Assembly: GCA_021029095.1 (NCBI GenBank) | Contig: JAJOHG010000015.1 | Location: 558,001 to 622,000 of the forward strand | Direction of reading: 5' to 3' | Length of the DNA stretch: 64,000 nt | Source: Phellopilus nigrolimitatus | Lineage: Eukaryota; Basidiomycota; Agaricomycetes; Hymenochaetales; Hymenochaetaceae | Shown here: positions 22,906-32,797 of the stretch, one piece after another | Layout of the letters: every line of letters begins with the position of its first letter | Position numbering within the stretch: the stretch's first letter is position 1 | Translations under genes and position numbers: made by a program | Notes under the pieces: model-generated | What the model was told of the DNA's origin: nothing | Database searches by the model: none | What the model saw: the letters and a program-made list of their open reading frames with translations, nothing else

Positions 22906-24283
22906 ATGTCGACCGACCCGTATCACGTCGTGCAGGCGGAAATGCAGGGCACACTCGCGAGCGCCGGCACGCTGCTTTCCAGCTTCCGTCGCATCCGAGG
23001 CATGGCAGCGTCCTCATCAGGAGCCGGCCTCGGTGCGGAAAGGGAGAGCGAGGAGCTGGCTTACGCGAGGAGTGAGGTGGGTGGCGCGTGCTTCCGTTTA
23101 CATGGGCAGGGCTGACTTCGAGCGAATGTGTATAAATTTGTTAGCTTAAGGCGACGCTGTCTGCACTGGAGGCGGATTTGGAGGACCTGGAGGAGAGCGT
23201 ACGGTGAGGACCATGACCTTGTCTCCAATGCACATTATTAACTTGCCACCTATCCGCCGCTTCTGCATTCGCTCCGGACGAAACGCCATAGAGTCGTCGA
23301 AACGACAGGTCCGCGCTACTTCGGGCTCGACGATAGCGAAGTACAGACGCGTCGGCGGTATGTGCGCGACGTCCGACGTGACTTGGAGGTGCGTTTCCCC
23401 TCCCTTTTGTGCACGGATAATAGCTGACCTAACTGCGTCTTGCATTGGTCAAAGACTAGGACATGCGTGCGGAGGTAGCTGCGTCTGAAGTCTGTTCTTC
23501 TTCCTCTCGGGAACTTTCTCTTGTCTTAATTATGTCTTCCCCTCTCCTTGACACAGAACCAAGGATCGTTAAATGGCATGCGCTATGCTCCCTCTTCGCC
23601 AACCTCGCGTCATAAAACGAGCACTCCCAAACCCCATCCGGGCGATGACCTTGAAAGAGGGAAAAAGGAAGATGACCAGGCGACATGGAGTAGGATGGAG
23701 CAACAGGTGCGACGTGTTCATTTATCCAATCTTATTTTATTGTTCCTTTATTATGATGAAAGCGGCAATGACTCAAACATTTCTGCTCCGGTATTTCGTA
23801 GATGATCATGGAAGAACAGGACAAGACTATTGACTCGATCACGGGCACGGTCTCGACGTTGACGGAACAAGCAGGACTCATGGGCCAGGAAATTGGTGAA
23901 CATATTGAGTACGTACCGGAGATCTATCTTGCTTTCATTTTGTCGTTTTTTCGGTTATGTCGGGTTTTGAATGGAATTTAAATTGACGACCGTACCATTT
24001 GCTTCTCACTTCCTCGTCTATAGGCTGCTCGGTAACATCGAAAGTAACGTCGACAAGACGGAGACAAAGCTGAGGAAATCACTGAGGCGGATACAGCGTT
24101 TCGCGCGCGAGACGGAAGGTGAGGTGCTCCTTCTAATTTTTCCATTCCTTCCTACTTTTCCCCTCTTTCTCCGGCACCTGGTGTCTAACTCTTGTCTGTC
24201 ATCCAGATACAAAGAGTGGATGGTGCATTGGGATTCTGATCGCTATTCTTTGCGTGCTTCTGCTTATGGTCATTCTTATATGA
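22906..24283 (+). CDS. TLG1: t-SNARE Tlg1 (syntaxin 6/10 family)
   Basis: Golgi/endosomal Q-SNARE for retrograde transport to the trans-Golgi network. Eight exons: 22906-23076, 23151-23203, 23292-23388, 23460-23474 (only 15 bases), 23557-23706, 23802-23908, 24024-24118 and 24207-24283, encoding 254 residues. The N-terminal syntaxin-6 domain starts DPYHVVQAEMQGTL and includes VETTGPRYFGLDDSEVQTRR. The SNARE helix runs from MIMEEQDKTIDSITGTVST through EIGEHIELLGNIESNV to SLRRIQRFARETE. It is followed by a C-terminal membrane anchor (KSGWCIGILIAILCVLLLMV) ending within a few residues, so the protein is tail-anchored. By my alignment the central layer position carries H (in GEH) where syntaxin 6 has Q; I believe fungal Tlg1 proteins share this, but have not checked. 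Confidence 0.9.
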
Positions 24284-25130
24284 GCTACGAACCACCGTTA
24301 AGACTCTTCAGTAATTGCATTGGTTCTGCCTATTCTTTCCTCCTGATTTATGTTACACCTTAATATCTGCGCAAGTAATTATTCGGCTATCTCGACTTTT
24401 CAAAGCGTATATAAATGTCATTCCTTCTCTCCTTTCTTCTTCAAGGACCATGTTAAAAGTAGATACGTGCTTTGTAACTGATAACGAATTGGCTCCGAAG
24501 CGAGATAGAGGTCTTAGCGCTGACTTGAGCATGACAGTACACTGCCACTGAAAGGATTTGCGCTACAGGATTTACGCTTCGGAATTCCAAAACGAAAGAC
24601 GAAAAAGGGTCCTCTAAAGGAAACTAGATTGCACATCTGGGTGTGGAATACCTTCCGTCATCGTCAACGCAAACTGCGGCTTGCGCGCAAACCTCGGAGT
24701 AAGTTATGATCCTGCTTCCGTGTTGCATGTGCCAGTCATATGTAAGGGAACAAGAGTTACGTATAAAACGAGTGAAGGACAAAGGATCACCATAGTGATA
24801 TGTGGCGACACGGACCCCCGCCACCTGCTTTTGTTGTCGTGGGAGTTTCTTTTGTATTCGTGGGAGACAAAAGAACAAGTGAGGTCGTGGTCAGTATCCG
24901 GGGACCAGCAGACCAGTGTGCCTCTTGCTCTAATTTTGCATATACACGTACATGCAAAGCAAAGATGGCTCAAATGCGCACGGCTGGCCGTTTCCCTTCT
25001 CAGCATCCTTACCCTCTTAAAGTCACACACTCCTTCTTTGCATATCGAACTTTGCGCCCCATCTTGCGCCCATTATATCGCTCGCTGCTCGTCGCTCACT
25101 GTCACTACCGTTCAAGTTGTCGTCGCTGTA
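24284..25130. other. Intergenic and 5' UTR of the Csc1-like gene
   Basis: About 850 bases. The right end must contain the promoter and leader exon of the channel gene, because its start codon is assembled across an intron whose donor is at 25133. Long overlapping frames here on both strands show no family similarity. Confidence 0.45.
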
Positions 25131-28100
25131 ATGTAAGTACTTCACCATTCTACACGCCCCTCGCGCATGCCTGCGAACACCTCGCCATCTCATACTCCGA
25201 ACACGCTGCGCACGTCGCTCACCGTCATCCTACTAGGTCGGGCAACTCGTCGGCTCTCCAATCAACCGCGAAGACCCAATCGACCTCGACTTTCGTCACC
25301 GCACTTTGGCTAAATGCAGCTATATTCGGCGCGGAGCTCATCGTGTTCACACTGCTACGTCAGAGATTCAAGGCGATTTACGAACCGCGTACGTATGTGC
25401 CTGCAGACCCTAGGTGAGCTGTCAATTTCACTCCTTCATTCTATTTAGAGTTCGTGAGGGAGAGGGGCTGGGGAAGATATCAATCCGGACTAATGGATAT
25501 GTATGCTTCGCACACCCCTATCAATAACCTCTTTGGAACTCTTCTTATTTTATATTTCTACAAACTCCGTGCAATCAACTCATGGTTTTGAAATTACAGT
25601 AAACGCTCCCCTCCCCTTTCCGAAAAGTTATTTGCCTGGCCACTTGCAGTACTAGGTTCTGACTACCGCGCCATCAAGCACCAAAATGGCATGGACGCGT
25701 ATTTCTTTGTGCGCTTCCTGCGCATGATGATCAGAATCTTCTTTCCTATTTGGTTTATTTCCTGGGCCGTCCTCCTTCCCGTCACCAGCATCGAATCAGG
25801 GTCCAATAAAACGGGACTTGACCGATTCACGTTTGGGAACATCGGCCCGTCAAAGCAAGGAAGGTACTGGGCACATGTTTCTTGTGTCTGGGTCTTCACC
25901 AGTGCGTGTTTATTTATGCTCCGACTATACTCAATCTTTAATTTTGAATGGCTTTTAGTTTGGATATGGTATGTGATCTGGACCGAGATGCGTCATTTCA
26001 TTACGACGCGACAGCAGCACCTCGTCGACGCCGAGCATTCAGCAACCGCGCAGGCGAATACGATCCTCATCACTGGCATTCCGACGAAGTTTCTCACAGA
26101 AAGAGCGCTCAAACAGCTCTTTTCGCACCTCCCCGGCGGTGTGCGCAAGGTCTGGCTAAACCGTGACCTCAAAGAGCTCCCTGATATCTATGAGCGCCGC
26201 CTCAGCGCATGCAACAAACTTGAGTCCGCAGAGACGGCGCTCATCGCGCTTGCGACAAAGATACACGCCAAGAAGCTAGCTGCGGAGGATAAAACAAAGG
26301 TGAAGTCCGACGAGAAGAAAGCAAGGAAGAAGGATCAAACTGACCCGAAGCAATCAAAGAAAAAGACAGAAGAGCCTGCTCGTGGATCAACGTCAGCCGA
26401 GCCGCTCACGACGTCCGAATCAGAAGCGGACGCAGAAACAGACACGGACCGCGAGAAGGGCTTGCCAGTTTCACGTGCGGAGGCGCTCGTTCCGCGCAAG
26501 AAGCGACCCACGCACCGTCTACCCATCGGCTTCATTCCGTTTGCTATACCATTAATTGGAAAGAAGGTCGATAGCATCGATTGGGCACGCCAGGAAATCG
26601 AGGAAACGACAATGCTCCTTGAGCGCGGACGTGCGGTGCTTCGTCGCGAGATCGACGAGCGTGCTGCGCGGAACGCGCGCGTTGGCGGGCTCGCGGGCGT
26701 CTACAGCAAGGTAAACCGACGGCGGCGAGACAGCGACGTGAGCATCACGGAAGAGGATGCGAAGGAAAAGAAACAGGCCAAGAAAGAGAGGGAGAAGGAG
26801 AAAAAAGAGAAAAAAGAGAGAGAAGAGGTGATGGAGATGAAGGCGCGGGAGCTGGAAGAGGAGACGTACCCGGCTCTGAGCAGTGCGTTCGTGCTATTCA
26901 ACCAGCAGATCGCCGCGCACATCGCGTACCAGGCGCTCACACATCATGAGCCATACCACATGTCCTCGAAGGATATTGAGGTAGCGCCCGCAGACGTCAT
27001 CTGGGGCAACCTCGGGCTCATCCCGTACGAGCGCAAGTTCCGCACGTTGATCAGTTATGGTGTGACCCTAGCGCTCATCGTCCTCTGGTCATTCCCTGGT
27101 GAGCTTTCATTTCATATTTCATTCCTGTTTCTATAAGGCTCACTGTAAGCTCAACAGTTGCATTTATCGGTGCGGTTTCGAACATATCGAACCTATGTAA
27201 GACATACAGCTGGCTTGCGTGGCTCTGCAAGGTCCCACCCACCGCTATCGGTGTCATTCAGGGTGTGCTTCCCGCAGCGCTCCTTACCCTCCTTATGATG
27301 CTCCTCCCTATCGTGCTCCGCCTTCTCGCCCGTTTCGAGGGTATCCCGCGCAAGACAGGTTTAGAGCTTAGCTTGATGACCCGTTATTTCTGCTTTCAAG
27401 TAGTGGTGCGTATATCTTTATCTTTATCTTCGAAATTTTAAGGACAACAGCTGACAAGGTCTATCAGCACTCCTTCCTCATCGTTACGCTTTCGTCTGGC
27501 ATTATCGCTGCCCTTCCTGGACTCGTCGAGAACCCAACATCCATCCCCGGGCTACTGGCGTCTTCCCTTCCGCAGGCGTCCACGTTCTTCCTCACGTATA
27601 CCATTCTGCAGGGCCTTTCTGGTACAGCTGCGGGTTTCCTGCAGATCGCGCCGCTCCTGCTCTACTACGTTAAACTATTCATCCTTGGGAGCACGCCACG
27701 ATCTCTATATAAAATTAAGTATACATTACGCGACATCAATTGGGGTACACTTTTCCCCGCAACAACGCTCATTGCTGTCATCAGTGCGTATGCTCTTCTT
27801 TATATTTACTATATTGCTGACATACTCTCCCTCCTAACTTATTTCAGGTATCGCGTACTCGGTCATCTCCCCTATCATCAATGGGCTTGCCGTCCTCACG
27901 TTCTTCTTGTTTTATCAGATGTGGAAGTATCTCTTCCTTTATCAGCTCGGTCAGCCCGCGGAGGGAGACACTGGCGGGCTCTTCTTCCCCAAAGCCATAC
28001 AGCACGTCTTCGTCGGCCTGTACATCCAGCAGATTTGTCTCTGCGCGCTCTTTTTTCTGGCGCGTAACACGGCAAAGACTGCAAGCGCGGTTCCTGAAGC

Positions 28101-28741
28101 AATACTCATGGTCGTGCTGATCTTCTTTACGGTGAGGAGCTACGAGAAAATAAAAAAAAGTACGAACCAGTCGCTGATGGCAAAATTTACAGGTGTTTTT
28201 CCACATGCTTATCAACAATGCATACGGTCCGCTCCTCTACTCGCTCCCGCTCTCATTGGCGGACAAGTCTTATGGCATGCCCAGAAAGTCATATGGGTCT
28301 GAAATCGTCATCGGCGATGAGCGGCCCGAGGGATTCGGCGGTGACACTGGCCAGTGCGCTGTCGCCGAGAACTCGTCGAAGCCCGCACGACAGAGCGACT
28401 CTGAAGCCTCTGACAGCGAATCGGACGCGTCGCACGTCGTGCGGCGGCGGGTGGCAGGAAAGCAGCCTATACGCGGCGAGGACGCGCCCGCCTATGGGCC
28501 GGGTGACTCCGTCCCGATGGAGGGCAAACGCAACGATGAACCGACGGACTTCTACCACCCCGCCGGCGCTGAGCCGCTGCGCGCAATATGGATTCCGCGG
28601 GATGCTCTGGGTCTTGCGGATGCGGAGGTGGAGGAGAACGAGCGGGTTGGGATCAGCGCGAGCTGCGTGCACGCGGTGATGGACGCGAAGGGCCACGTAG
28701 ACATCGATGGACACCCACCAGGCATGCAGGCTGCAGATTGA
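25131..28741 (+). CDS. CSC1: Csc1/OSCA-type stress-gated cation channel (DUF221, Phm7 family)
   Basis: Membrane channel family opened by osmotic or mechanical stress and passing Ca2+. The start codon is split: A and T at 25131-25132, then a GTAAGT intron, then G at 25237. This gives MSGNSSALQST followed by STSTFVTALWLNA, the usual family beginning. Further exons: 25237-25413, 25600-25901, 25959-27098, 27158-27405, 27468-27783, 27848-28131 and 28193-28741, about 1005 residues. The conserved core includes LAWPLAVLG-type spacing (KLFAWPLAVLGSDY), ANTILITGIPTKFL, an FNQQIAAHIAYQAL cytosolic segment, WGNLGL and a helix-rich second half (VSNISNLC, GLLASSLPQASTFFLTY). The intron 25902-25958 is 57 bases and stop-free; it is spliced out because VFT joins WIWYVIW. 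The cytosolic loop carries two highly charged K/E inserts, longer than I expect for the family. The C-terminal tail is hydrophilic. Confidence 0.9.
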
Positions 28742-29922
28742 GGAGCTCGAAATGTAGGTGACGGGTATTCTTGAATGGCTTGATTTGTAATTTGGTATTT
28801 GATACCCAAATTTAGCAATGGAAGTGAAGGATGGATTCTGCATTCCTGACCGACACGACCATAGATGGTGAACGATACGCTGCCTGCTTACTCTTCTAAC
28901 TTCCATTTGTACCTCTCTTGTTCCTCCTGCTGTGATCTCCTGCACTCACTAGTCTCTGTTGTTTCGTTAACCCTAACAATACCCGACCAATATCGACCTT
29001 GTTTTCTTGCAATATCCTCTGCCACTGTATTATCCGAACCATTTCCCATCTTTACTCTCCGTCTATCCTTTGTTCAATGTTGCTCGTTGCGCCACCTCTA
29101 ATACGCTGTAATGTTTTCATACCTGTAGAACTGTTTTGTATATACCGAAACGTAAAAGCTGATTTGGCATTTTATATTTTCTAAATCTCTTTGCCACATG
29201 TGTCTCGGAAGCCTCAACTGAGACGTGATCCCAAGTAACGTCTATCGTATTTTTCAAACATGACTATTCGAATTCCTACATAATTCTCTTTTTTTCTCCA
29301 TACATGAATGATTTAGGCAGGTACGCTCGTCCATCCATTGCGCGTGCGTGGCTGTAGACTTTCGGGCCTTGCGCGTATGGTTCAGGTTGGAAACTTTTGA
29401 ACAGACAAACAGGCTCATATGCAAGCGTGGTAAGTTCTGTGAGCTCCATGGGGCAAAAATGTTTTGCAGTACGCTTTTCTCTAAGTTGTGATTATCGCAG
29501 TCGAGTGCGAAGCGCACCGGCGTGATGCTGCGGCGCGGCACGTTGAATGCACTCATTGCTTCAATGCTTGGTTCGCTCACATTTCCTGTAGGTAAGAAAA
29601 CAGGCTGACACCTTTATTGCTTCACGATATTTCTCTGTATATACCCGTCTTCCAAAGATCCTCACAGTTACAGTTGCAATGCTGCAGTCAGGGTAAGGTT
29701 CTTATCCGCTTGACTTATGCTTGTGATGGAATGTTTTTGAAAACGGTTCTGAACATGCGAATTCCGTATGATGCGCTGTGCTTGAGATGAGTGATAGAAC
29801 TTATGTACGCAGTGTACATACTGGCGATATAACACTGCCTCGGAGGCACTGTAAGCGAGCCGCCAATCAACACACTTTGATTTAAGCCCTTAACGGCTAA
29901 ACGTTACCATCCTCTCACACTC
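28742..29922. other. Intergenic, no supported gene
   Basis: About 1.2 kb. A 108-codon minus-strand frame at 29254-29580 has no family motif; other frames are short. The right end is the promoter of the zinc-finger/RING gene. Confidence 0.5.
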
Positions 29923-32013
29923 ATGTTGAACGACGTTTTGCACCTCGCTAGTACTGCGTTGGGCAGACCCAGCAGGCCTCGCAAACCCAGTTCTCTGATT
30001 GCGAACTGTATCATTGACGTGTTCGCGAGCAGCTCGTCCTCACACGAGCCAGGCCTTCGGGATTACCAGTCTTGTACGCTTTGTGATCAGTACTTTGTCC
30101 ATGGCAAAGCTCTAGAGAATGTACGTCGCAGTCAGGCATTGTGAAATTGCTCATCTGACAAGTAGAACAGCACTATCAACAATGTTATGCCGAGAGGTCA
30201 ATGCAATATGCGAAAAATCTTGAAGCCAACCGCCAGTTAACGGCTCAAGAGTCGAACGTTGACTGCGGATCGGCTGAGAGGACGTCTTCCACTTATGGAA
30301 GTCAAACGGATGCTCAGATTCGAGCAGTCCAACCTTGCGAAGAACCATATTGTGAAACCTGTGACAGGTATTTTTCTTCAGAAGGTGCACTATGTCGCGT
30401 GAGCCAGATATTTAAAAGCGTGTCGGACGTACAGAGACTAACTTCCGACAATAGCACTGTGAAGATACGCATCCCGAAGAGCTTCCGTTGACTCTTTGCC
30501 CTATCTGCTCCGAGCCATGCATACTGTCCGATGTGAGCGTGAATTCCCATGAAAACTGAACGTGCTCTGCTCAGGCACACGTAGCACTTAACACAGGCAG
30601 CACGGCATCGTGCTGTACAGAACTCGCCTCAACATCTCGGAATGGGAGGCATATGGCCGAGACCGTGTTTTGAATGCGGTGGGACCTTCTCTCTTGAGAA
30701 TATGCAAAAGGTATGATACATCTCAGTCATTTGTACAAGTCCACGAACGATATGAAGTTAAGAAACGTAAAGCACCGTCGGCAAATTAGCAAGCATAATA
30801 GGATCATGCACGCATGGCAAGCGGAACACTCTGCAGATGAGTGGCAGCGCTTTTGCTGGCCATGCGATAAATATTTCTCTTCGGAACCAGAGCTGACGCA
30901 GGTGAGGAAGCCACTAAATACCCATACCACGACTCACATATCGCTGTCTAGCACCAAACTGAATGTACCTCGCCGATGAAATATATGACACGAATCGAGG
31001 GCGACTATTTTAATGCTCTTCTTTTGGAGCAAGCGCGTCCAGAACGTTCCCTCGCCACGGGTAATGGGGAAGCACACGGTGATGCTGACAGTAACGACAT
31101 AAGCGCAGGGGCAGCAGAAGATCCATTTGCTTCACCACCTTCTCAGTCCTTGCACTTGCACGATGAAGACTTGGGTTCGGAGACTGTCGACATGCAACCT
31201 TCAAATTCAGAAATAATACATAGCGTCCCAGACGCGGGGTTGAGGCAAAGTGAAGCTCCTCAGCGTATACAGCGGGTGGACACTCTTCCCCGTCGCAGCT
31301 CTTGCGGCGCGCCGCCGTCGCGCACCCTGCCCGTATTCCCGCCCGTTCCTTCTAATCCCCCGCAATCTATCCGCTTGGACGCCAACGTAATTCCACAAAA
31401 CCACAGACGACACAGTACTGCTGGGAATGAGGCAATGACCCCGAGGGCACTGCCCCATTCACCTTTGCGTTCGCCGTCCGTGTCTATGTGGGACGCCAGC
31501 GCCAGTTGTCCACAACAATCAGAACGCATCATGGGGGACACAGGCAGTCCAGCAGAGGAGGAAGCGCCGCCACCATACACATTTACTGTCATTCAGGACG
31601 TGCTTCCTTTACGACCTTTACCGAATTCCCCGGGCTCGGCTGTCAGTGTAGAAGAGCAGCCTCGACCTCCCGCAAACGACTCTCGCACATGTAGTCTGGC
31701 TATTGACTCTAGCCGAAGAGCTAGAGGCGATTCATCATTGGGATCTGTCTCTACTCCGACTCCAAGCGCATACGAATGCCCGCTGTGCTTCGAGTGCGAA
31801 GATGACCTGAGCAACGTCCCGTGCGGCCATGTTTTTTGTACTCCGTGGGTTTTCTTATCCTTAAGAATATGTATCACTTCGTTAAATTATACATGATGCT
31901 GATTGTTGGCTTGCAGGTGTATCTCGAACCACCTAGAGGCAAATGTATACTGCCCTCTGTGTCGAGCACCAGCTGAACGGAAGGATACGCGGAAGGTTTT
32001 TTTGAACACTTGA
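29923..32013 (+). CDS. RING-type E3 ubiquitin ligase candidate with five C2H2/C2HC fingers
   Basis: Seven exons: 29923-30120, 30171-30398, 30455-30532, 30585-30710, 30794-30901, 30952-31844 and 31917-32013, giving 575 residues. Five zinc-finger-like units come first: CTLCDQYFVHGKALEN-H, CETCDRYFSSEGALCR-H, a short CPICSEPCILSD-H, CFECGGTFSLENMQK-H and CWPCDKYFSSEPELTQ-H. Each is broken by a phase-0 intron immediately before its first histidine. A long S/P-rich linker follows. The C-terminal C3HC4 RING at about residues 520-562 (CPLCFECEDDLSN, PCGHVFC, CPLCRAPAE) is split by the last intron inside the third cysteine pair. RING domains recruit E2 enzymes, so ubiquitin transfer is likely; the substrate is unknown. 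The frame is open to the first ATG, with no better upstream start. Confidence 0.85.
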
Positions 32014-32797
32014 TTCTGTTAGGAGCATATATACATCTCGTTTCCCGGGGTTCCGCCCTACTTTCTCAGCCTCAAAGCTGTATTTGATTCCTTCGCATCT
32101 TGCTTCATGGACTTATATGATGAATGCAGTCGATATATGTACTCGGTATGTAGTTGTACTTGGAATGATTGAATCTACCCGATAATGACTTCGAAATGCA
32201 ATGAGTGCAATTCAAACTAAGGACCCGTTACGACGGTAGAGAAGCCCTGGTACGTGATATCAGGTTATAGACTTTTGTGGGTTGACAAGGGAATACGTCT
32301 GTGATGAACAGACCAGGAAGATTTCTCCTCGTCTCGGTAGGGCTGTGACAAAAAAGGCTCAGAAAAAAAAAAAAGGAACGGTTTAGTGATTGATAGGGAG
32401 ACGAGGCAACGGAGCGATGTTCTTCGCTCTTCAAACATTCCTGATTGCATTGCAACACGAGAGGCATCAGCCATCGAGTCTCTAGAATATCTAAACTCGC
32501 CTGTATCACGTGGTCCTCATGTACAAAATTCAACACCATTTAGACAGTCAGAGCCTATCGACAACAGCAGAAACATGTTGAAGTTTGAAATCGCGTAAGG
32601 ATATGGACGACAGAATAACTAGTAACTAATCTATGAGTTAGAAGGCTATATAATGTATGCTCTAAGAAATAGGATAGATGGAGGGAAAAGAAAAATACCA
32701 GTAAGTACTGTCGAGAAAGCATAAGGAACATTTACAGAAAAATGCATGTACCATGACTACGACCTTTGATCGGCACGTATGGCAGGCAAAAGGCGCA
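32014..32797. other. Intergenic between two convergent genes
   Basis: 784 bases of 3' flanking sequence for the RING gene and the chromodomain gene. Nothing coding recognised; an A-rich run sits near 32366-32377. Confidence 0.5.

Noticed and set aside
25449..25500. Possible 52-base cassette exon inside the second intron of the Csc1-like gene
   Set aside because: It has usable AG and GT borders, but inclusion would shift the frame of the following exon; direct joining of 25413 to 25600 restores the family sequence.
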